DNA of 64,000 bases from Pseudomonas sp. R76 (GTDB lineage Bacteria; Pseudomonadota; Gammaproteobacteria; Pseudomonadales; Pseudomonadaceae). The stretch is from positions 2,852,001 to 2,916,000 of the forward strand of contig NZ_CP019428.1 in assembly GCF_009834565.1 (NCBI RefSeq). The letters run 5' to 3'. The notes under the pieces were generated by a model. The model was not told where the DNA came from and searched no databases. It worked only from the letters and a program-made list of their open reading frames with translations. Both the position numbers and the translations under genes were made by a program. Below are positions 49,293-61,200 of the stretch, one piece after another (the first letter of the stretch is position 1; each line of letters begins with the position of its first letter).

Positions 49293-52200
49293 ATGAATGC
49301 TGAAGACTCCTTGAAACTTGCTCGCCGGTTTATCGGGTTGCCCCTGGAAAAACGCCACGTGTTCCTGCAAGCCCTGCAGAAAGAAGGCGTGGATTTTTCC
49401 CGGTTCCCGATTCCGGCAGGGGTGGAGGCCGAGGACCGCCAGGCGCTGTCCTACGCGCAGCAGCGCATGTGGTTTCTGTGGCAATTGGACCCGGCCAGCG
49501 GCGCCTACAACCTGCCCGGCGCCGTGCGGCTCAAAGGTGCGCTCAGCCTGCGTGCGCTGGAGCACGCGTTCGCCAGCCTGGTGGCGCGGCATGAAACCTT
49601 GCGCACAGTGTTCCAGCGCCAGGCCGATGAGCGCCTGGAGCAAGTGCCGGTAGAGCCTTCACTTGCCGTCGAACAGCTGGATTTCAGCGCCTTGGCTGCT
49701 GCCGAGCGCGAGCAGGCCGTCAACGAAGCGGCGACGCGTCAATCGCTGCTGCCGTTCGACCTGGAACACGGCCCGCTGCTGCGTGTGCAGTTGCTCAAGC
49801 TCGACGCCCAGGAGCACGTGCTGCTGCTGACCTTGCATCACATTGTCTCCGATGGTTGGTCGATGAACGTGCTGATTGACGAGTTCATCCGCTGCTACGA
49901 CGCCCATGAGCGCAACGAGGCGCCGCAATTGCCGGCGCTGCCGATCCAGTACAGCGACTACGCCCTGTGGCAGCGCCGCTGGCTGGAAGCCGGCGAGCAA
50001 GCGCGGCAGTTGGAGTACTGGCAGGCGCGCCTGGGGGATGAGCATCCGGTCCTGGAACTGCCGACGGATCGCTCGCGCCCGGCCATGCCCAGCTACCAGG
50101 GCACACGCCACAATTTTGCGATTGATCCAGGCCTGGCCACGCAGCTGCGCAGCTGTGCGCAGCAGCACAATGTCACTCTGTTCATGCTGCTGCTGGGCGC
50201 CTTCAATGTGCTGTTGCATCGCTACACCGGCCAGGGCGATATCCGCGTCGGCGTGCCCATCGCCAACCGTAACCGCAGTGAAGTCGAAGGGCTGATCGGC
50301 TTCTTCGTCAACACGCAGGTATTGCGCACCGAGTTGACCGGGCAGACCCGCGTTGCCGAGCTGCTGCAAGGCATCAAAGAGCATGCACTGGGTGCCCAGG
50401 CCCACCAGGAATTACCGTTCGAGCGCTTGGTGGAAGCCCTGAAGGTCGAGCGCAGCCTCAGCCATACGCCGCTGTTCCAGGTCATGTACAACCATCAACC
50501 GGTGGTGGCCGACATTGCCTCGGTCAGCACGGCTTCCGGTCTGGAATTGTCCCTGGTGGAGTGGCAGGGCCGTACCACGCAGTTCGACCTGACCCTCGAC
50601 ACCTATGAAAAGTCCGGCACCTTGCACGCCGCGCTGACGTACGCCAACGACCTGTTTGATGCGCCTACTATCGCGCGCATGGCCGAGCACTGGATCAGCC
50701 TGTTGCAGGCCATGGTGGCCGACGGCGAACAGCGTATCGGTGAGTTACCGATGCTCGCGGCACAAGACCAGCACGTGCTGGTGCATGCCTGGAACCAGAC
50801 CGCCGAGGTTTACCCGACCGAGCGCGGCATCCATCACCTGATCGAAGACCAGGTGCAGCGCACGCCGGATGCGCCAGCCCTTATTTTTGGCGACACCACA
50901 CTGACCTACGCCCAGCTCGACGCCCGCGCTAATCAACTGGCGCACGCCTTGCGCGAGCAGGGCGTGGGCGCGGATGTGCTGGTGGGCATCTGCGTGGAGC
51001 GCTCCGTCGAAATGGTCGTAGGCCTGCTGGCGATTCTCAAGGCAGGCGGCGCCTACGTGCCGCTGGACCCGGAATACCCGCAGGAACGCCTGGCCTACAT
51101 GATCGAAGACAGCGGCATTAAGCTGCTGCTCAGCCAACACAGTCTGTTGGGGTTGCTGCCCACCGACGGCGTCCAGGTGATTGCCCTCGACCAGGCACCC
51201 ACTTGGCTCGACGGCTATAGCAGCCAATCGCCTGCGGTGCAGATCCAGGCGTTGAACCTGGCTTACGTGATCTACACCTCCGGTTCCACCGGCAAGCCCA
51301 AAGGCGCAGGCAATAGCCATCGCGCGTTGGTCAACCGCTTGTGCTGGATGCAACACGCCTACGGGTTGGATGCCAGCGACGCCGTCCTGCAGAAAACCCC
51401 GTTCAGCTTTGACGTTTCGGTATGGGAATTCTTCTGGCCATTGATGACCGGCGCCCGCCTGGTCGTCGCAGCCCCTGGCGAACACCGCGAGCCGGCGCGC
51501 CTGATCGACATCATCGGCCGTCACGCCATCACCACGTTGCACTTCGTGCCGTCGATGCTGCAGGCGTTTATCCATGAGCCGGGCGTACACGCCTGCGCCA
51601 GCCTCAAGCGCATTGTGTGCAGCGGTGAAGCGCTGCCATTGGACGCGCAACGGCACGTCTTCGCCAAGTTGCCGGGGGCCGGACTGTTCAACCTCTACGG
51701 CCCGACCGAAGCCGCCATCGACGTGACCCACTGGACCTGCGTCGACGAAGGCGCCGACAGCGTGCCCATCGGCCGCCCGATCGCCAACCTCGCCACCTAC
51801 GTGCTCGACGCGCAGCTCAACCCGGTGCCGGCCGGCGTGTCCGGCGAGCTGTACCTGGGCGGCGTCGGCCTGGCGCGCAGCTACCACCGCCGCCCGGCGC
51901 TGACCGCCGAGCGATTTGTGCCCAGCCCGTTTATCCACGGCGAGCGCCTGTATCGCACCGGCGACCGCGTGTGCCAGCGCGCCGATGGCGTGATCGAATA
52001 CCTCGGCCGCCTCGACCATCAAGTGAAGCTGCGCGGCCTGCGTATCGAGCTGGGCGAAATTGAAACGCGCCTGATACAACATCCTGGCGTGCGTGAAGCA
52101 GTGGTGCTGGTGCAGGGCGGCAAACAACTGGTCGCCTATTGGGTGCTTGAAGGCGAAGCGCCGACCGACCTCAAGGGGTGGCTGCTCAGCAGCCTGCCGG

Positions 52201-55200
52201 AATACATGGTGCCGACGCATTTCGTGCACCTGGCCAAGCTGCCCGTCACCGCCAACGGCAAGCTCGACCGTAAGGCGCTGCCGCTGCCGGATGTGGCACC
52301 GCAGCAGGCGTTTGTCGCGCCTTCGAGCGCGTTGCAAAAAGCCCTGGCGGCGATCTGGAGTGATGTGCTCGGCGTCGAACCGGTTGGCCTGGACGACAAC
52401 TTCTTCGAGCTGGGCGGCGATTCGATCATCTCCATCCAGGTGGTCAGCCGTGCGCGTCAGGCCGGCATTCGTCTCAGCCCGCGCGACCTGTTCCAGTATC
52501 AGAGCGTGCGCAGCCTGGCGCTGGTGGCGAGCTTTGAACAGGCGGCCGCTATCGATCAAGGCCCGGTGACCGGCGAGGTGATCCTGACCCCGGTGCAGCA
52601 ATACTTTTTCGCCCAGGCCATCCCGGCGCGGCAGCATTGGAACCAGTCGCTGCTGCTGACCCCGCGTGAGGCGCTGGAGCCTGTGCGCCTGGAAGTGGCG
52701 CTGACCCAACTGATCAACCATCACGACGTGCTGCGCCTGCGTTTTGTGCAGCAGGGCGACACGTGGCAGCAAACCCACGGTGCGCCCGTCAACGCGCCAG
52801 CGCTGTGGCAATCCGCTGCAAGCGATGACACACAATTGGCCGCGCTGTGCGATGAAGCCCAGCGCAGCCTGAACCTGGAGCAAGGCCCGCTGCTGCGCGC
52901 GGCCTTGGTTCAGATGGCCGATGGCAGCCAGCGCCTGCTGCTGGTGGTGCATCACCTGGCGGTCGACGGCGTGTCCTGGCGCATCCTGCTGGAAGACCTG
53001 CAACAGGCTTACCGAGAAGCCAGCTTGCCGGCCAAGACCAGCAGCTACCAGCAATGGGCGCAGCAGTTGCAGGCCCATGCGCAAACCCTCCATGACCAAC
53101 TGCCTTTCTGGCGGGCGCAGACCAGCGACGTCGAACTGCCCTGCGACAACCCCCACGGCGGCCTGCAAAACCGCCTGGGCGCCAAGCTCGAAACCCGCCT
53201 CGACGCCGAGCTCACCCGCCGGCTTTTGCAGGATGCTCCGGCAGCCTATCGCACCCAGGTCAACGACCTGCTGCTGACCGCGCTGGCGCGGGTGATCAGC
53301 CGTTGGAGCGGCCACGCGGCCTTGATTCAACTGGAAGGACATGGTCGCGAGGACCTGTTCGACAGCATCGACCTGAGCCGCACGGTCGGCTGGTTTACCA
53401 GCCTGTTCCCGGTGCGTTTGCAGGCCGATGGTGAGCCGTCGGACGCGATAAAATCCGTCAAAGAGCAACTGCGCGCCGTCCCCGACAAGGGGCTGGGCTA
53501 CGGCCTGTTGCGCTACCTGGGTAACCCCGAATCACGCGAAACCCTGGCGGGCCTGGCTGCGCCGCGTATCACCTTCAACTACTTGGGCCAGTTCGACCGC
53601 CAGTTCAACGAGGCGGCGCTGTTAGTCCCCGCCAGCGAGAGCAGCGGCCAGGCCCAGGACTCCGAAGCACCGTTGGCCAACTGGCTGACCGTGGAAGGGC
53701 AGGTGTATGGCGGTGAGCTGTCGCTGCAATGGGGCTTCAGCCGCGAGATGTTCAACGCCGCCACCATCCAGCGCTTGGCGGATGACTACGCGACGGAGCT
53801 CAAGGCATTGATCGAGCATTGCTGCGCCACGCCGGCCGGGCAGGTGACGCCGTCGGATTTCCCACTGGCACGCCTCACCCAGCAGCAGCTGGACGCACTG
53901 CCCGTGGCCGGGCCCGACATCGCCGATCTTTACCCGCTGTCGCCGATGCAACAGGGCATGCTGTTCCACACCCTGTACGCACCCGAGGCCCAGGCCTATA
54001 TCAACCAACTGCGCCTGGATATCGACGGCCTCGACCTGCTGAGGTTCGGCCGTGCCTGGCAAGCGGCACTCGACCGCCATGACATCCTGCGCAGCAGCTT
54101 CCACTGGCTGGGCCTGGACAGCGCCCATCAAGTGATCAAGCGCCAGGTCGACGTACAGCTGCAAGTGATCGAAGACGTGAATGCCGACCTCGATGCGCTC
54201 GCCGATGCCGAGCGTTCATGCGGCTTTGAATTAAATACCGCGCCGCTGTTTCGCCTGATGCTGGTGCGCGGTGCCGGTTCTGCCTGGCACTTCATGTTCA
54301 CCAGCCACCACATCCTGATGGATGGCTGGAGTAACGCGCAGTTGCTCGGCGAAGTGCTTGCTCACTACGCAGGTCAGGCGTTGCCGACGCCGCTGGGGCA
54401 GTTCCGCGATTACCTGGGCTGGCTGCAACAGCAGCCTTCGGGCGAGGCGTTCTGGAAGCAGGCCCTGGCGCCGTTGCAAGCGCCAACCTTGCTGGCGCAA
54501 GCACTGCGTGCGCCGGTCGATGGCGCGGGGATGGCTGACCATCACGTGCTGTTGGACAACGACTTTACCCAGGCACTCGGCGAATTTGCCCGCCAGCAAA
54601 AAGTCACGCTCAACACCGTGCTGCAAGGCGCCTGGAGCCTGTTGCTGCAACGCTACAGCGGCCAGGATTGCGTGGCGTTCGGTGCCACCGTCGCCGGGCG
54701 TTCAGCGCCGCTGCCGGGGATCGAGCAGCAGTTGGGCTTGTTCATCAACACCTTGCCGATGATCAGTGCCGCATCGCCCGCGCAATCGGTCGGCGCCTGG
54801 CTGGGTGAGTTGCAAGCCCTGAACCTGAGCTTGCGCGACCACGAACACGTGCCGCTCTACGACATCCAGGCGTGGGCCGGTCAGCAAGGTGCCGCGTTGT
54901 TCGACACGCTGCTGGTATTCGAAAACTTCCCGGTGGCCGAAGCATTGAAGCAAGGCGCATCCGCAGGCCTGACCTTCGGCCGCATGCACAACCATGAACG
55001 CACCAACTACCCGCTGACCCTGGGCGTCGAGCTGGGTGCCGGTCTGCGCCTGGACTTCAGCTACGACCGCGCGCATTTCAGCGAGCAACAGGTCACGCGG
55101 CTGGGCGCCAACTTGCGTCACCTGCTGGTGCAACTGGTGGCGGACGCCAGTGCGCCGCTGGGCAACCTGCAACTGCTGGACGCCGCCGCACAGCACGACG

Positions 55201-58200
55201 TACTTGCCCTCAGCCAATCTGCCGGTGCCGCCCAGCGTCCTCAGCGGGTACATGAGCGCATCGCTGCTCAGGCCCACGCCACCCCTGACGCGCTGGCAGT
55301 CCAGGCGGGCAGTGAGCGCCTGAGCTACGCCCAGCTCAACGCGCGAGCCAACCGCCTGGCGCATCGCCTGTTGGCACTCGGCGTAGCGCCGGGCCAACGC
55401 GTAGGCCTGGCCAGTCGGCGTGGCCCGCAACTGATCGTCAGCCTGCTGGCAGTGCTCAAAAGCGGCGCCGCCTACGTGCCGTTGGACCCGAACTACCCGG
55501 CCGAACGCCTGGCCTACATGCTGGCCGACAGCCGCTTGGACCTGCTGCTCAGCGAAGCGGGGTTGCTTGCCGACTTGCCATTGCCGCAGGGCCTTACCCG
55601 CGTGGATTTCAGCACGTCCGGTGAAGAGCTGGACGGCTACCCGGCGACCAACCCACCCAACCAAACGGCGGCTGCCGACCTGGCGTATGTGATCTACACC
55701 TCCGGCTCCACCGGCCTGCCGAAAGGCGTGGCCATCGACCACGCCGCCCTTGGCCAGTTCTGCGACAGCGCCGAGGTCTACAGCCGGCTGAGTGCAGACG
55801 ACCGCGTACTGCAATTTGCGACCTTCAGCTTCGACGGTTTTGTCGAGCAGTGCTACCCGCCGCTGTGTGTGGGCGCCGCCTTGATCATGCGCGGCGATGA
55901 GCTGTGGGACGCCGGCCAACTGGCACGCGAGATCGTCGAGCAGGGCGTGACCCTGGCCGACTTGCCGGCCGCTTACTGGTATTTGCTCGCCAAGGAATGC
56001 GCCGCCGACCCACGCACGTTGGGCAACCTGCGCCAAGTGCACGTGGGCGGCGAGGCCATGTCGGTGGAAGGCGTGCGCGCCTGGCACGCGGCGGGGCTGG
56101 GCGGCGTGCGCCTGGTCAACACCTACGGGCCGACCGAAGCGACGGTGGTGTCCAGCGTGTACGACTGCCAGCTGGCGGATGCCAGTGATGCGTTCGGCGT
56201 GCCGATTGGCCGCGCCATCGCAGGCCGTTCGTTGTATGTACTCGACAGTGGTTTCGAACTGCTCGCCACCGACGGCGTCGGCGAACTGTGCATTGGCGCC
56301 GAAGCGGGCCTGGCCCAGCGTTATTTCGACCGCCCGGCCTTGACCGCCGAACGCTTCCTGCCGGACCCGTTTTCCGCGGTGCCGGGTGCACGGCTCTACC
56401 GCAGTGGCGACCTGGCGCGTTACAACGAAAGCGGCGCGCTGGAGTACGTCGGGCGTATCGACCATCAGGTGAAAATTCGCGGCTACCGCATCGAAATGGG
56501 TGAAATCGAGGCCTGCCTGCAAGCCTTGCCGCAAGTGCGTGAAGCCGCAGTCATCGCCCAGCCAAGTGCAGTCGGCATGCAACTGGTCGCCTACGTGGTG
56601 CCAGCCCACTGTCACACCCTGGACGCTCAGAACCTGGCGGCCACTCTGCGCCAGTCACTGCCGGACTACATGGTGCCGGCGCACTGGCAGGTGCTGGACG
56701 CCTTGCCACTGAACAACAACGGCAAGCTCGACCGCCGCGCGCTGCCCGCGCCAGACCTGAACCTGCGTCAACAGGCGTATGTGGCGCCACACAGCCCGCT
56801 GCACGTGCAGCTGGCGGCGATCTGGCAAGCGGTGCTGCAGGTGGAGCAGGTCGGCCTCACGGACCACTTCTTCGAGCTGGGCGGCCATTCGTTGCTGGCC
56901 ACCCAGATGATTTCCCGTGTGCGCCATGAGTTGAAACTGGAAGTGCCGCTGCGCGCACTGTTCGAACAGCCGACGCTGCAAGGGTTTGCGACGGCCTGTT
57001 CGGGCTTGCTGCAACACAGCGCTCAGCCGCTGGTGGCGCTGGAACGTGGGCAGCCGATGGCGCTGTCTTTCGCCCAGGAACGCCAATGGTTTTTGTGGCA
57101 ACTGGACCCCACCAGCGCCGCGTACCACGTACCCACGGCGCTGCATCTGCGCGGCCAACTGGACATCACCGCGCTGGAGCGCGCGTTCCAGGCGCTGGTG
57201 CTGCGCCATGAGCCGTTGCGCACCACCTTTGTTGAGGACGGTGAGCAGACCTGGCAAGTGATTCACCCCGACCTGAGAATGCCTGTCGAGCAGGCGAGGG
57301 CGGAGGCCGCGGCGATCCAGGCCTGTGTGGAGCAAGAGATTCAGCGCCCGTTCGACCTGCGCAACGGCCCGCTGATGCGCGTCAAACTGCTGGTGATCGC
57401 GCCCGATCATCATGTGCTGGTGATCACCCAGCACCACATCATCTCCGACGGTTGGTCGATGCAGGTGATGGTCGATGAGTTGGTGGCGTTGTATCAGGGC
57501 CAGGCTTCGCTGCCGGTGTTGCCGATCCAATATGCCGACTACGCCGTGTGGCAGCGCAACTGGATGGCGGCCGGTGAAAAACAGCGCCAGCTCGATTATT
57601 GGCAACAGCACCTAGGCGATGAACATCCGGTGCTGGAACTGCCGCTGGACCACCCGCGCCCGGCAGTGCAGAGCTTTCGCGGCGCGCGTGAGCAGGTTCA
57701 ACTCGAGCCTGCGCTGCTGGCCGACCTGAAAACCTTGGCCCAGCGCGAAGACGTGACCCTGTTCATGCTCTTGCTGGCCTCGTTCCAGACCTTGCTGCAT
57801 CGCTACAGCTGCCAGTCCAGGCTGCGTGTCGGAGTGCCAATCGCCAACCGCAACCGCCTGGAAACCGAGCGGCTCATCGGCTTTTTCGTCAACACCCAAG
57901 TCATTCAGGTCGACCTTGACGGGCAGATGGCCTTTGACCAATTGCTCGCCCAGGTCAAGCAGCGCGCCCTCGAAGCCCAGGCCCATCAGGACCTGCCGTT
58001 CGAACAGTTGGTGGAAGCGCTGCAACCGGAGCGCAGCCTCAGCCATAACCCACTGTTCCAAGTGATGTTCAACCACCAGGACACCTTGCGTGCCAGCCCG
58101 GTGCATCTGCCGGGCCTGGCCTTGCAACCGTTGGATTGGGCAGGCAACACCACCCAATTCGATTTGAGCCTGGAGACCGAAGAGTCCGCCGCAGGCCTGT

Positions 58201-61200
58201 GGGCTTCGCTGGCCTACGCCACGGACCTGTTCGAGCCCGCGACGCTGACGCGCCTCGCGCAGCATTGGCAGAACCTGCTGCGTGCGGTGGTGAACGACGC
58301 GTCGCAGGCGCTGGATGAGCTGCCGATGCTCAGCGAGCAGCAATGGCAGCAGACCGTGCACAGCTGGAACGACAGCCAGGTTGAGTTCCCGCACACACGC
58401 TGCGTGCATCAACTGTTCGAAGCGCAAGTACGGGCGACGCCGGAGGCGAGTGCGCTGCAATTCAATGGCGACGCGCTGAGTTACCGCGAACTCAACTGCC
58501 GCGCCAATCGCCTCGCCCATCGCCTGATCGCAGCGGGCGTCGGCCCGGACGTGCTGGTGGCGGTGCATGTCGAGCGCTCGCTGGACATGGTGGTCGGCTT
58601 GCTCGCAACCCTCAAGGCCGGTGGCGCGTATGTGCCGCTCGACCCGCAATTCCCGGCCGACCGTCTGGCGTTCATGCTTGAAGACAGCCGCGCCCGGGTA
58701 TTGCTGACCCAGCCACACCTGAACGGTCGCCTGGCGCAACCGCACGGCCTGCGTGTGCTGTTGGTCGATGACGCGGGCGGCGACGAACACAACCCGCAGG
58801 TCAACGTCACGCCGGAGCACCTGGCCTACGTGATCTACACCTCCGGTTCCACCGGCAAGCCCAAGGGCGTGATGGTGCGTCATCAGGCACTGTGCAGCTT
58901 TACCTGCGGCATGGCCGATACGCTGGAAATGGGCGCTGATGCGCGGGTGCTGTCGCTGACGACCTTCTCGTTCGACATCTTCGCCCTCGAGCTGTACGTG
59001 CCGCTGACCGTCGGCGCCACGGTTCTGCTGAGCGATCAGGCGCTGGCGCTCGATCCGGAGGCGATTCTCGATCTGATGCACAACCAATCCGCCACGGTGC
59101 TGCAAGCCACCCCATCGACCTGGCGCATGCTGCTGGAAAGCCCGCGTGCCGCTCTGCTGAAGGGCATCAAGTGCCTGTGTGGCGGCGAAGCGTTGCCGGT
59201 CGACCTGGCCCAACGGCTGCTCGACCTGCAGGGCCCGGTGTGGAACCTCTATGGCCCGACGGAGACCACCATCTGGTCGGCCGCCCATCGTTTATCACAG
59301 GCCCAGCCTTTTGTCGGTCGACCGATTGCCAATACGTCGCTGTTCATTCTCAACGCCGGGCTGACGCCATGCCCGCAGGGCGCGGCCGGTGAATTGCTGA
59401 TCGGCGGGGTGGGCCTGGCGCGCGGTTATCACGCGCGGCCATCGCTCACCGCCGAACGCTTCGTGCCTGACCCTTATGGCGCGCCGGGCGAGCGCCTGTA
59501 CCGCACCGGCGACCTGGCGCGCTATCGCCCAGACGGCATAGTGGAATACATCGGCCGTGTGGATCATCAGGTCAAGGTGCGCGGTTTCCGTATCGAGCTG
59601 GGCGAAATCGAAGCCTGCCTGCGTGAACATGCAGCGGTGCGTGAAGCCGTGGTGCTGGCCGACAACGACCGCCTGATCGCCTACCTGGTGACCTTCGCCC
59701 CTGAACAACAGGCGGCGCTGCGTGACCGCTACAAGGCCGATTTGCGCGAGCGCTTGCCGGACTACATGGTGCCTGCGCAGCTGATATTCCTCGATAGCCT
59801 GCCCTTGACCCCCAACGGCAAGCTCGACCGCAAGGCCTTGCCCAAGGCGGATGCCAGCGTGCTACACAAAGCGCATGTGGCGCCCGTCAGCCAGCGCGAA
59901 CAACACGTCGCGGCCATTTGGGCCGAGGTGCTGGAGGTGCCGCAGGTGGGGCTCGATGACCACTTCTTTGAACTCGGCGGGCATTCGCTGCTGGCCACGC
60001 GGGTCGTGTCGCGCGTGCGCCAGGCGCTGGCGCTGGAAGTGGCGCTCAAAACCCTGTTCGAACAGCCGGTGCTCGGTGACTTCGTACGTGCATTGGGCGA
60101 GCAGGGCGTTACCGCACCGGCGCTGCTCAAGGCCGACCGCACACAACCGTTGCCACTGTCGTACGCCCAGGAGCGCCAATGGTTCCTCTGGCAACTCGAC
60201 CCGCACAGCGCGGCGTACCACATCCCCAGCGCCTTGCGTTTGAAAGGCGTGCTCGACGTGGCTGCCTTGCAACGCAGTTTCGACACCTTGTTGGCGCGCC
60301 ACGAAAGCCTGCGCACGCATCTGCGCCAGGACGCCAGCGGCGCGGTGCAAGTGATTGAAGAACTGGGCCTGATCGACATCGAACGGGCCAGCACCGATGA
60401 AGCCGGGCTCAAGGCGCAGGTGGCCGAGGCGGTCGCGCGGCCGTTCGATCTGCTGCGCGGGCCGCTGCTGCGGGTCAAGTTGCTGCAACTGGCCGAGGAC
60501 GATCACGTCGTGGTGCTGGTGCAGCACCATATCGTCTCCGATGGCTGGTCGATGCAGTTGATGGTCGAAGAACTGGTGAAACTGTATGCCGCCTTCAGCG
60601 ATGGCCACACGCCGCAGCTGCCGGCGCTGCCGATCCAGTACGCCGACTACGCGCTGTGGCAGCGCAACTGGATGGAAGCGGGTGAGAAGGCGCGGCAGCT
60701 GACTTACTGGCGCGAGCAGTTGGGCGGCGAGCAACCGGTACTGGAGTTGCCGTTCGACTACCAGCGCCCGGCATTGCCGACCCATCGCGGCGCGCGCCTT
60801 GACGTTGAGTTAACGCCGCAACTGCTGGCCAGCTTGCGCAGCCTGGCGAACGCGGCTGGCGTCACATTGCCGATGGTGCTGCTGGCGGCCTACCAGGCCT
60901 TGCTGCACCGCTACAGTGGCCAGGAAGATGTGCGCGTGGGCGTGCCGATCGCCAACCGCAACCGCCTGGAAACCGAAGGCCTGATCGGCTTCTTCGTCAA
61001 CACCCAAGTGCTCAAGGCCGACATCAACGGGCAGATGAGCGTGGCGCAACTGTTGGATCAGGTGCGGCAACGCTCCCTGGACGCTCAGGCGCATCAGGAC
61101 CTGCCGTTCGAGCAACTGGTGGAGGCGCTGCAGCCGGAACGCAGCATGAGCCTGAGCCCGTTGTTCCAAGTGCTGTTCAACCACCGCGTGACCTCGGCAG